Below, piece by piece: positions 20,229 to 28,761 of a DNA stretch of 54,659 nucleotides (positions are counted from its first letter, which is position 1; each line of letters opens with the position of its first letter). The notes beneath the pieces are model-generated. The model was given only the letters and a program-made list of their open reading frames with translations. It was not told where the DNA came from and made no database searches. Made by a program: the position numbers and the translations under genes. Source of the stretch: an uncultured Pelagibacteraceae bacterium (GTDB taxonomy: Bacteria; Pseudomonadota; Alphaproteobacteria; Pelagibacterales; Pelagibacteraceae); contig CACBHX010000003.1 of NCBI GenBank assembly GCA_902539145.1, positions 1-54,659 on the forward strand, given 5' to 3'.

Positions 20229-22138
20229 AAAAAAATTACGAATTTTTAGATCAGATTAATTTTCCATCAGACTTAAAAAAAGTTCCTGAAACAAAACTGC
20301 AAAAGGTTGCTGATGAATTAAGAGAGGAAATGATCGATGCAGTATCAGTTACTGGAGGACATTTGGGTGCTAGTTTAGGTGTCGTAGAATTAAGCGTTGC
20401 ATTACATTATATTTTTAATACACCAAGTGATAAATTAATCTGGGATGTGGGACACCAATGTTATCCACACAAAATTTTAACAGGAAGAAAAGATAAAATA
20501 AGAACACTTCGGCAAGGAGGTGGTCTTTCAGGATTTACCAAGCGTTCAGAAAGTGAATATGATCCCTTTGGAGCTGCTCATAGTTCCACCTCAATTTCAT
20601 CAGCTTTGGGAATTGCAGAGGCAAATAAATTATCAAAAAAATCAGAAAATGTTATAGCAGTGATTGGTGATGGTGCAATAAGCGCAGGCATGGCTTATGA
20701 AGCCATGAATAATGCAGGTGCCTCTAAGACTAAAATGATTGTGATATTGAATGATAACGACATGTCAATTGCAAGACCTGTTGGAGCAATGGGAACATAT
20801 CTAGCTAAAATTTTTTCTGGTAAAATTTATTTTAGCTTAAGAGAAACTATAAAATTGATTACATCAGCATTTTCAAAAAGATTTAGTGCAAAAGCGGGTA
20901 AAGCTGAAGATTTATTAAGATCAGCTGTAACTGGTGGAACTTTATTTAGTTCATTAGGTTTCTATTATATTGGCCCTATAGATGGTCATGACCTCTCTTC
21001 ATTGATTCCAATTTTAAGAAATGCAAGGGACACAAAACATCAAGGTCCTATATTAATTCATATAAAAACAAAAAAAGGCAAAGGGTATTCTTTTGCTGAA
21101 GAAGCAAAAGATCATTATCATGGGGTATCCAAATTTAATGTAAAGACTGGAGAACAGGAAAAAAGTTCAAGTAAAGTACCATCATACACCAAAGTTTTTG
21201 CTGATACTTTGATACAACACGCAAAAAAAGATAGTAAAATAGTTGCAATAACAGCGGCTATGCCAGATGGAACTGGATTAAGTAATTTTCGAAAAGAATT
21301 TCCAGATAGAACTTATGATGTTGGTATTGCTGAACAACATGCCGTTACATTTGCCGCTGGTTTGGCGACTGAGAATTATAAACCCTATGCAGCAATTTAC
21401 TCAACATTTCTTCAAAGAGCATACGATCAAGTTGTTCATGATGTTGCAATTCAGAGTTTACCAGTAAGATTCGCAATAGATAGGGCTGGATTAGTTGGAG
21501 CTGATGGACCTACACATGCAGGTAGTTTTGACACGACTTATTTAGCAACACTACCAAATTTTATTGTAATGGCTGCAAGTGATGAGGCTGAGTTAGTTAG
21601 AATGATTAACACTTCTACAGAAATAAATGATAGACCCTGCGCATTCAGGTATCCAAGAGGGACTGGTATTGGATCAATATTGCCATCAATTAATGAAAAG
21701 ATAGAAATTGGTAAATCAAGAATTATTCAAGATGGAAAAAAGTTAGCTTTAATCAATTTTGGTGCGAGATTAAGTGAAAGTTTAAAGGCATCAGAAAATT
21801 TAAAAAAAAAAGGTGTTAATATTACAATAGTGGATGCAAGATTTGCTAAGCCGTTGGATGAAAATTTGATTTGGCAATTAGCAACAACACACGAGGCAAT
21901 TGTAACTATTGAGGAGGGGTCAATTGGTGGATTTGGTTCTCATGTAATTGATTTTCTATCAAAAAAAGGATTAATGGACTCAAATTTAAAATTCAGATCA
22001 ATGAAACTTCCAGATATTTTTATTGATCAAGACAAACCTGAAAATATGTATAAACTCGCAAATTTAGATAGCATTTCTATTGAAGAACAAATTTTAGATG
22101 TATTAAATTCAAATATTATCTTACAAAAACAAAAATAA
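20225..22138 (+). CDS. dxs: 1-deoxy-D-xylulose-5-phosphate synthase Dxs
   Basis: 637 residues, normal length. Thiamine diphosphate binding is marked by [17 protein letters not shown] starting at 148; GGHLGASLG with His46 and [11 protein letters not shown] with His77 belong to the active site; the second half has [19 protein letters not shown] and the [15 protein letters not shown] region. It makes DXP from pyruvate and glyceraldehyde-3-phosphate, the first step of the MEP pathway supplying ispA and ispB in this window. It overlaps ispA by ATGA. It converges with aroC, leaving five bases between stops. Confidence 0.97.
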   Translation: MKKNYEFLDQINFPSDLKKVPETKLQKVADELREEMIDAVSVTGGHLGASLGVVELSVALHYIFNTPSDKLIWDVGHQCYPHKILTGRKDKIRTLRQGGGLSGFTKRSESEYDPFGAAHSSTSISSALGIAEANKLSKKSENVIAVIGDGAISAGMAYEAMNNAGASKTKMIVILNDNDMSIARPVGAMGTYLAKIFSGKIYFSLRETIKLITSAFSKRFSAKAGKAEDLLRSAVTGGTLFSSLGFYYIGPIDGHDLSSLIPILRNARDTKHQGPILIHIKTKKGKGYSFAEEAKDHYHGVSKFNVKTGEQEKSSSKVPSYTKVFADTLIQHAKKDSKIVAITAAMPDGTGLSNFRKEFPDRTYDVGIAEQHAVTFAAGLATENYKPYAAIYSTFLQRAYDQVVHDVAIQSLPVRFAIDRAGLVGADGPTHAGSFDTTYLATLPNFIVMAASDEAELVRMINTSTEINDRPCAFRYPRGTGIGSILPSINEKIEIGKSRIIQDGKKLALINFGARLSESLKASENLKKKGVNITIVDARFAKPLDENLIWQLATTHEAIVTIEEGSIGGFGSHVIDFLSKKGLMDSNLKFRSMKLPDIFIDQDKPENMYKLANLDSISIEEQILDVLNSNIILQKQK

Positions 22139-22143
22139 AGTGA

Positions 22144-23226
22144 TTATCCACATTGAGCTTGATTCAATAAATAATGATCAAGTAAAACGCATGATAGCAT
22201 AGCCTCACCTACTGGAACTGCTCTAATTCCAACACACGGATCATGTCTTCCCTTAACAGATATTCTAGTATTTTTTCCAAATTTATTAATTGTCTTTCTG
22301 CTCTTTAAAATTGATGATGTAGGCTTTACAGCAAATGAAACAATTATTTGTTGACCAGAAGAGATGCCACCAAGAATTCCACCTGCATTATTTGAGTTAA
22401 ACTTTAATTTATTTTTTGATTTTGAAATTTCATCTGAATTTTCTTCTCCAGACAATTGAGCGGAATTCATTCCAGAACCAATATTAACACCTTTTACAGC
22501 ATTAATACTCATCATTGCAGATGCAATATCAGAGTCTAGTTTTGAGTAAATTGGTGCCCCCAGTCCTGCAGGAATACCATTAGCTCTAATTTCAATTATA
22601 GCACCACAAGATGAACCTGCCTTTCTAATACTTAAAAGATATTTTTCCCATATTTTAAGCACAGATTTATCAGGACAAAAAAACGGATTTTTATAAATTA
22701 TCCTATCATCCCACTTGTTTGTATCGCATCCAAGAATTCCAAGTTGAGTAACTGCACCAGAAATTTTAAATTTTTTACCTAATTTTTTCTCCAAAACTTT
22801 TTTTGCCACAGCTCCTGCTGCAACTCTAGAAGCAGTCTCTCGCGCAGAAGACCTTCCGCCACCTCTATAATCTCTAATTCCATACTTTTTAAAGTAGGTA
22901 TAATCAGCATGACCTGGTCTGAATTTATCCTTAATATCACTATAATCTTTTGAGCGCATATCCTCGTTATAAATTATTAAAGAGATCGGAGTTCCAGTTG
23001 TTTTACCTTCGAAGACTCCTGAAAGAATCTTAACTTTATCACTCTCTTTTCTTTGAGTAGTAAATTTAGATTGACCAGGTTTTCTTTTGTTGAGTTCTGT
23101 CTGAATATCTCCTTCATCGAGGTTTATTAGTGGTGGACAACCATCTATTATACAACCAATTGCAGGACCATGAGATTCTCCCCATGTAGTGAAACGAAAA
23201 ACCTTTCCAAAAGTATTAAATGACAT
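22144..23226 (-). CDS. aroC: Chorismate synthase AroC
   Basis: 360 residues. Signature segments are [16 protein letters not shown] at the N-terminus, the central [29 protein letters not shown] region and the late [18 protein letters not shown]. It converts EPSP to chorismate with reduced FMN. It is convergent with dxs (5-bp gap) and divergent from pdxH (33-bp gap), so its promoter must lie in that short gap or inside pdxH. Functional pairing with pdxH is not evident; the neighbourhood is common in SAR11-like genomes as far as I recall. Confidence 0.97.
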   Translation of the reverse strand: MSFNTFGKVFRFTTWGESHGPAIGCIIDGCPPLINLDEGDIQTELNKRKPGQSKFTTQRKESDKVKILSGVFEGKTTGTPISLIIYNEDMRSKDYSDIKDKFRPGHADYTYFKKYGIRDYRGGGRSSARETASRVAAGAVAKKVLEKKLGKKFKISGAVTQLGILGCDTNKWDDRIIYKNPFFCPDKSVLKIWEKYLLSIRKAGSSCGAIIEIRANGIPAGLGAPIYSKLDSDIASAMMSINAVKGVNIGSGMNSAQLSGEENSDEISKSKNKLKFNSNNAGGILGGISSGQQIIVSFAVKPTSSILKSRKTINKFGKNTRISVKGRHDPCVGIRAVPVGEAMLSCVLLDHYLLNQAQCG

Positions 23227-23259
23227 TATTTATATTGTATAGATTATTTTGTTAAAATT

Positions 23260-23886
23260 ATGAATGAAAAAAACTCACTAGGGCTTAATAAATGCTTTCT
23301 AGATTTAGATGATCCTTTTAAATTATTTGAAAGTTGGTACGAAGAGGCAAAAAAGAATGAAATTAACGATCCAAATGCCTTAGCTCTTGGAACTGCAACA
23401 AAACAAGGCGTTCCATCAGTAAGGATGGTGCTTCTTAAAGGTTACGATAAAAATGGATTTGTTTTTTATACTAATCTTAATAGTCAGAAAGGGAACGAAA
23501 TTAAAGAAAACCCTAATGCAACGATGTGTTTTCATTGGAAAAGTTTGTTAAGGCAAATTAGAATTGTAGGTACTTTGAGCCAAGTAGATGATGAGGTAGC
23601 TGATAATTATTTTAATTCTAGAACTTACGAAAGTAGAATTGGAGCTTGGGCATCAAAACAAAGTAGTGAATTAGCCAATAGAGAAGAATTGATAAAATCA
23701 CTAGAACAATTTAAAAATAAATACCAAGACCAAAATAATGTTCCAAGACCAAATCATTGGTCTGGCTGGAATTTAAAACCTACAAGTATAGAGTTTTGGT
23801 TAGATGGAGATAATAGAATACACGAAAGACTAAAGTATAAATTGACAGCAAATAATGATTGGACAAAAAGTCTTTTAAGCCCCTAA
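23260..23886 (+). CDS. pdxH: Pyridoxamine 5'-phosphate oxidase PdxH
   Basis: 208 residues, standard. FMN-binding and substrate motifs include ALGTATKQGVPSVRMVLLKGYD, FYTNLNSQKGNEI, FHWKSLLRQIRIVG and the C-terminal WSGWNLKPTSIEFW... RIHERLKY, the last containing the conserved substrate-binding Arg/His. It oxidises PNP/PMP to pyridoxal phosphate. The start is divergent from aroC across 33 bp; the stop overlaps the stop of convergent ispB by four bases. Confidence 0.95.
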   Translation: MNEKNSLGLNKCFLDLDDPFKLFESWYEEAKKNEINDPNALALGTATKQGVPSVRMVLLKGYDKNGFVFYTNLNSQKGNEIKENPNATMCFHWKSLLRQIRIVGTLSQVDDEVADNYFNSRTYESRIGAWASKQSSELANREELIKSLEQFKNKYQDQNNVPRPNHWSGWNLKPTSIEFWLDGDNRIHERLKYKLTANNDWTKSLLSP

Positions 23887-24896
23887 AAATTTCTTGATAA
23901 ACTAAAAGACGTTAAATTTTCGAGGATATTTTTTTCCTCAGAGTCTTTAAATACTGACAATGAATTTGATGACAAATTAATATAGTGCTTGGCCTTTTGA
24001 TAACAACTATTTATGATATCGTATTTCTTTATTAAAGATAAAGTATAATTTAAATCATTTTGATTTCTCTCTTCTTTTGCAAAAGTTTTTTTAAGAGTTT
24101 CTTTTTCATCTTTATTAGCTTTTTGAAACAAAAGAATTATTGGTAGTGTAATTTTTCCCTCATAGAAGTCTTGACCAATATTTTTTCCAAATAGTTTTAA
24201 TTCTGAATTATAATCTAAAGTGTCATCAGCAATTTGAAAAGTTAAACCTAAATTCCTACCATAAAACTCTAAAGCTTCTTTCTCTTTAGTTTTCATTTCT
24301 GATAAAATTGCTCCTACTTTAGTTGCGGCAGCAAATAACTCAGCCGTCTTTGAAGAAATTATTTTCAAATAAGTTTCTTCAAGCATATCAACTTCACCTT
24401 TATATTGGAGTTGCAAAATTTCACCTTGAGCAATTATTGATGATGTTGACGATAATAGTTTTAAAACTTCAATATTTCCATCTTCTACCATCATTTCAAA
24501 ACACCTACTAAGAAGATAATCGCCAGCCAGAACAGATGAGTGGTTACCCCAAATTTTATTTGGTGTTTTTTTACCTCTTCTAATTGAACCATTATCTATA
24601 ACATCATCATGCATCAAAGTTGCAGCATGAATTAGTTCCACGCAAGCTGCCAAATTTATATCTCTGGTCCCTTTTGTATAACCACATAACTTTGATGAGC
24701 CTAAAGTTAATAAGGCTCTTAACCTTTTGCCACCAGTATTTAAATGATAATCTGTCATTTTTTTAACTAGCTCAACATTACTATCTAATTTTGATTTAAT
24801 TTTTTCTTCAACAAGCATTAGCTTATTTTCAACTGAGTTTTTAAGTTGAAAGTAAGAGTTATTAATTTGTTTTTTAAGTCGAATTACACTTCCCAT
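23883..24896 (-). CDS. ispB: Long-chain polyprenyl diphosphate synthase (IspB type)
   Basis: 337 residues. First Asp-rich motif DDVID at 97-101 in IHAATLMHDDVIDNGSIRRGKKTPN, second in FQIADDTLDY, plus GGKRLR near residue 55. The DDxxD form without insertion, size and His-Ala-Ala-Thr-Leu lead-in match octaprenyl/decaprenyl diphosphate synthases that make the ubiquinone side chain; product length is inference. It is distinct from the short-chain ispA encoded 3 kb away. A 113-bp divergent gap with a dyad and a candidate promoter separates it from the S49 peptidase gene. Confidence 0.92.
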   Translation of the reverse strand: MGSVIRLKKQINNSYFQLKNSVENKLMLVEEKIKSKLDSNVELVKKMTDYHLNTGGKRLRALLTLGSSKLCGYTKGTRDINLAACVELIHAATLMHDDVIDNGSIRRGKKTPNKIWGNHSSVLAGDYLLSRCFEMMVEDGNIEVLKLLSSTSSIIAQGEILQLQYKGEVDMLEETYLKIISSKTAELFAAATKVGAILSEMKTKEKEALEFYGRNLGLTFQIADDTLDYNSELKLFGKNIGQDFYEGKITLPIILLFQKANKDEKETLKKTFAKEERNQNDLNYTLSLIKKYDIINSCYQKAKHYINLSSNSLSVFKDSEEKNILENLTSFSLSRNF

Positions 24897-24927
24897 AATG
24901 TGAGCAAATTAGTTTAATAAGTTTCTT

Positions 24928-24941
24928 TTGATACTTATCAA
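24928..24941. promoter_or_regulatory. Perfect dyad TTGATA-CT-TATCAA between ispB and the S49 peptidase gene
   Basis: Two six-base arms are exact inverted complements with a two-base spacer, immediately before the TTGACG of a candidate promoter. It could be an operator for either divergent gene. In A+T-rich DNA such a dyad can arise by chance, so the functional reading is tentative. Confidence 0.3.
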
Positions 24942-24969
24942 TTGACGCACCTAAATCTTCAATTATAAG
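24942..24969 (+). promoter_or_regulatory. Candidate promoter of the S49 peptidase-glyQS-ppdK group
   Basis: TTGACG at 24942-24947 and TATAAG at 24964-24969 with a 16-base spacer, each 5 of 6 to the vegetative consensus. The predicted start would leave a leader of about 33 bases before the ATG at 25010. Among the best-scoring promoter-like pairs I could find by eye in this window. Confidence 0.5.
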
Positions 24970-25009
24970 GTGTCTTTATATTAATACAAAAATTCTATAA
25001 AGTTTTGTT

Positions 25010-25816
25010 ATGCTCTCAATTTTTAAAAAGAAGAAAATTATCCCTCATATTAAATTAGCTGGTGTTATCGGAAACGTGGGTAAATTTAAACAAGGTATAG
25101 ATTTTTCAGGTCAAGAAGAGATAATTTTAAAGGCTTTTTCTGTAAAAAAAGCACCATGTGTTGCTATTACAATTAATTCTCCTGGTGGATCACCTGTTCA
25201 ATCACACTTGATCTTTAATTTTATAAGACAACAAGCGAAAAAAAATAAAAAAAAGGTAATAGTTTTTGCAGAGGATGTTGCTGCATCAGGAGGCTATTTG
25301 ATTGCGTGTGCTGGTGATGAAATTTATGCAAACTCTAGTTCAATTATTGGATCTATAGGTGTAATTTATTCATCATTTGGTTTTACCGAGTTAATTAAAA
25401 AAATTGGAGTTGAAAGAAGAGTTCATACTGCTGGTAAAAATAAAAGCACTCTCGACCCGTTTCTTGAAGAAAAAAAAGAAGATATAGAAAGATTAAAAAA
25501 TATACAATTAGATTTGCATAAAGATTTTATTAATGTTGTTGAAAAAAGTAGAGGTGAAAAACTAAAGAAATCAGAAGTTGAGTTATTTTCTGGAGAGTTT
25601 TGGTCTGGAAGTAAATCCAAAGAACTTGGTTTGATTGATGAAATAGGCGATGCCAATCAAGTGTTGAGAGAAAAATTTGGAGAAGATGTAATAATCAAAA
25701 AATTTGAAAAATCTAAAAGTTGGTTAAGTAAGAAATTATCATCATCTAACGATCACGTCGATCAGGTCGCAAATATATTAGAAGAAAAATCTATTTGGCA
25801 AAAATATGGCCTCTAA
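25010..25816 (+). CDS. S49-family serine peptidase (SppA/SohB-like)
   Basis: 268 residues. Motifs of the family: [11 protein letters not shown] near residue 55-65, [22 protein letters not shown] with candidate nucleophile Ser93, [11 protein letters not shown], and [13 protein letters not shown], whose Lys is the expected general base of the Ser-Lys dyad. S49 enzymes cleave remnant signal peptides or membrane proteins. No N-terminal membrane anchor is visible (it starts [15 protein letters not shown]), unlike most SppA/SohB proteins, so it may be cytoplasmic or peripherally bound. The last 11 bases overlap glyQ. Confidence 0.9.
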   Translation: MLSIFKKKKIIPHIKLAGVIGNVGKFKQGIDFSGQEEIILKAFSVKKAPCVAITINSPGGSPVQSHLIFNFIRQQAKKNKKKVIVFAEDVAASGGYLIACAGDEIYANSSSIIGSIGVIYSSFGFTELIKKIGVERRVHTAGKNKSTLDPFLEEKKEDIERLKNIQLDLHKDFINVVEKSRGEKLKKSEVELFSGEFWSGSKSKELGLIDEIGDANQVLREKFGEDVIIKKFEKSKSWLSKKLSSSNDHVDQVANILEEKSIWQKYGL

Positions 25817-26687
25817 AAAAAGTAAAAAAAAACCAAAGTTTCAAACTTTTCAGGATACAATTTTAAATCTCCAAAAATATTGGAGTAAACATGGTTGTAT
25901 AATTTTACAACCATATGATATGGAGGTTGGAGCAGGAACTTTTCATCCAGCCACAACTCTGAGGTCACTTGGACCAAAACCATGGAAAGCAGCTTATGTA
26001 CAACCTTCTAGAAGACCGACTGATGGAAGATATGGAGATAACCCTAATAGACTTCAGCATTATTATCAATTTCAAGTTATAATTAAACCTTCTCCATCAA
26101 ATATAAAAAAACTTTATTTAAATAGTTTGTCTACAATCGGTATTGACCATAAAAATCATGATATTAGATTTGTTGAGGACGATTGGGAAAGTCCAACTTT
26201 AGGCGCAGCAGGTCTTGGTTGGGAAGTTTGGTGTGATGGAATGGAAATAACTCAATTTACATATTTTCAACAAATGGCTGGCTTTGAATGTAAACCTGTT
26301 TCAGTAGAAATTACTTATGGCTTAGAAAGAATTTGTATGTTTACACAACAAAAAAATAATGTTTATGATTTAATTTGGAATAACGAAAATGTTGAATACA
26401 GAGAAGTTTTTCATCAAGCGGAGAAAGAATTTTCGGCTTATAACTTTGAACATGCTAATACCTCGAATCTGCTAAAAATATTTGATATGTTCGAAAGTGA
26501 GGCTAAATCATTAATAAATAAAAAGATATCGCTCCCAGCTTATGATCAATGCTTAAAAGCAAGTCATGTATTTAATATACTTGATGCAAGAGGAGCTATC
26601 AGTGTTGCCCAGAGAGCAGAATATATTGGACGTATAAGAGAAATTACAAAATCTGTTGCTTCAATTTGGATTGATACACAAATATAA
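25806..26687 (+). CDS. glyQ: Glycyl-tRNA synthetase alpha subunit GlyQ
   Basis: 293 residues. Class II catalytic subunit of the bacterial alpha2-beta2 enzyme: [68 protein letters not shown] and [17 protein letters not shown] are near-invariant. The N-terminus carries about ten extra Lys/Ser residues ([11 protein letters not shown]). It overlaps the S49 gene by 11 bp and is followed by glyS after one base. Confidence 0.97.
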   Translation: MASKKSKKKPKFQTFQDTILNLQKYWSKHGCIILQPYDMEVGAGTFHPATTLRSLGPKPWKAAYVQPSRRPTDGRYGDNPNRLQHYYQFQVIIKPSPSNIKKLYLNSLSTIGIDHKNHDIRFVEDDWESPTLGAAGLGWEVWCDGMEITQFTYFQQMAGFECKPVSVEITYGLERICMFTQQKNNVYDLIWNNENVEYREVFHQAEKEFSAYNFEHANTSNLLKIFDMFESEAKSLINKKISLPAYDQCLKASHVFNILDARGAISVAQRAEYIGRIREITKSVASIWIDTQI

Positions 26688-26688
26688 A

Positions 26689-28761
26689 ATGGCGGAATTT
26701 TTTTTAGAATTATTTAGTGAGGAAATTCCAGCTAATTTACAAAAAAATTTTCGTGAAAAACTTTTAGAGGAATTTAGAGAATATTTTATCAATAAATCTA
26801 TAAAATCAAAAAAAAGTTTTTCATTATCAACTCCAAACAGAGTAATTATCGTATTTGAGGGTTTACAAAAAAAAATTAAAGTTGTGTCTGAGGAAATAAA
26901 AGGACCCAAAACTAGTGCTCCTGTAGAAGCAATTGAGGGTTTTTTGAGATCAAATAAAATTGACAAAAAACAACTTATTAAACGTGATACAGAAAAAGGA
27001 GAATTCTACTTTTTTAAAACACCCTCAAAAACATTGAACACTTCAGATTTGTTAAAAGATTTAATACCAAAACTTTTAGGTAGCTACCAATGGAAAAAAT
27101 CAATGAAATGGGGTGAATTTAACCTTAATTGGGCAAGACCCTTAAAGTCTATTTTATCAGTGTTTGATGAAAAAATAATAGATTTCAAATTTTACCATCT
27201 AACTTCGTCTAATAGGACCTTTATTGATAAGGATTATGAAGAAAAAACAAGAGTATTTAAAAATTTCAAATCTTATGAAAGATTTTTGAAGATACATGGA
27301 ACGATTGTTGATCAAACTAAAAGAAAACAAATTATTCAAAAGGAATTCACAAAGATATTAAGTAAAAAAAAATTATTTATTTTAGAAAATTTAAAATTAT
27401 TTGATGAGGTTGTAGATTTAGTTGAATGTCCAAACGTTTTACTATGTGATTTTGATAAAAAATTTTTGTCAATCCCAAGAGAAATACTTATTTTGACTAT
27501 GCAGTCACATCAAAAATATTTTCCTACGATTGATAAAAATAATCAAATTACAAATCAATTTTTACTCATTGCAAATAAAAAAGACCAAAAAGGGTTAATC
27601 AAACTTGGAAATCAAAGAGTTGTTGATGCTAGATTGAGCGATGCAGAATTTTTTTGGAATAAAGATAAAACGCAAAATTTAGTGAAAAAAGTATCTGAAC
27701 TAAAAAGAATTAATTTTTTCAAGGGACTTGGAACCTATTTTGATAAGGTTCAGCGAATGAGAAAATTAGGTGGAATGATATCTGATGAATTATTAATTAG
27801 TAAAGAAAAAGTAGAGTTATCAGCATCTATTTGTAAAACAGATTTAACTTCTGATTTAGTTGGTGAGTTTCCTGAATTACAGGGAATTATGGGAGGATAT
27901 TTTTCCGCACAACAAGGTTTTGATAAAGATATTTGTTTATCGATAACTGAACAATATTTACCGATTGGAATAGATTCAAATGTACCAAAAAAACCTTTCA
28001 GTATTGCTTTGTCGATGACAGACAAAATAGATAATCTTGTTGGTTTTTTTGGGATTGATGAAAAACCCACAAGTTCAAAAGATCCGTTTGCACTTAGAAG
28101 AGTGGCGCTAGGCATAATAAGAATAATAATTGAAAATAAAAAAGACTTAAAATTAAATGATTTTTTAAATTATTCGATTGGCTTATATCAAGAACAAAAT
28201 TTTACTCTTACTAATGAAGAATTGAAAAAAGATTTAAATAACTTTCTAAAAGACAGATTTAGATATTATCTTAAAGAAAAAGATGTCAGATTTGATATCA
28301 TTGAGGCTTCAATTTCAAATTTTTCAACTAATAAATTGTTTTCATCTTTCGAAAAAGCAAGATGTGTAAACAAAATAATTAATAATCAAATTGGTATAGA
28401 TATAACATCAAGCTATAAAAGGGCTTCCAATATACTTCAAAGTGAAATGGAAAATAAAGAAATTGAAATAACTAATTCAACAGATCCTGGTATTTTTAAA
28501 AGCGATTACGAAAAAAATTTGTTTAAAAAGATTACTGATATAAAAAAGTATTATTCAGATATAGATAATAATGAAAATTATGAGGAGTCTTTATCAGTCT
28601 TAGCTGGAGCAAAAAAAGAAGTATTTGAATTTTTTGATAATGTAAAAGTTAATGAAGATAATGAAGATTTAAGAAAAAATCGTTTGGAACTTATAAATAT
28701 GTTATGTAAAACCTTTCAAAATTTTATGAATTTTCAATTATTAAAAGCCAATAATGAATAA
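26689..28761 (+). CDS. glyS: Glycyl-tRNA synthetase beta subunit GlyS
   Basis: 690 residues from the ATG at 26689 (MAEFFLELFSEEIPA, the usual beta-subunit N-terminus); an upstream in-frame TTG at 26656 lies inside glyQ and is rejected. Conserved blocks include KSMKWGEFNLNWARPLKSI, VVDLVECPNVL, SHQKYFPTIDK and the HD-like region DLTSDLVGEFPELQGIMGGYFS, then SSKDPFALRR. It binds tRNA-Gly with GlyQ. It overlaps ppdK by eight bases. The carboxy-terminal anticodon-binding region (DALR-like) is shorter and divergent but present. Confidence 0.96.
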   Translation: MAEFFLELFSEEIPANLQKNFREKLLEEFREYFINKSIKSKKSFSLSTPNRVIIVFEGLQKKIKVVSEEIKGPKTSAPVEAIEGFLRSNKIDKKQLIKRDTEKGEFYFFKTPSKTLNTSDLLKDLIPKLLGSYQWKKSMKWGEFNLNWARPLKSILSVFDEKIIDFKFYHLTSSNRTFIDKDYEEKTRVFKNFKSYERFLKIHGTIVDQTKRKQIIQKEFTKILSKKKLFILENLKLFDEVVDLVECPNVLLCDFDKKFLSIPREILILTMQSHQKYFPTIDKNNQITNQFLLIANKKDQKGLIKLGNQRVVDARLSDAEFFWNKDKTQNLVKKVSELKRINFFKGLGTYFDKVQRMRKLGGMISDELLISKEKVELSASICKTDLTSDLVGEFPELQGIMGGYFSAQQGFDKDICLSITEQYLPIGIDSNVPKKPFSIALSMTDKIDNLVGFFGIDEKPTSSKDPFALRRVALGIIRIIIENKKDLKLNDFLNYSIGLYQEQNFTLTNEELKKDLNNFLKDRFRYYLKEKDVRFDIIEASISNFSTNKLFSSFEKARCVNKIINNQIGIDITSSYKRASNILQSEMENKEIEITNSTDPGIFKSDYEKNLFKKITDIKKYYSDIDNNENYEESLSVLAGAKKEVFEFFDNVKVNEDNEDLRKNRLELINMLCKTFQNFMNFQLLKANNE

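Noticed and set aside
26656-26688. Earlier start for glyS inside glyQ
   Set aside because: The ATG at 26689 gives the conserved MAEFFLELFSEEIPA N-terminus one base after the glyQ stop.
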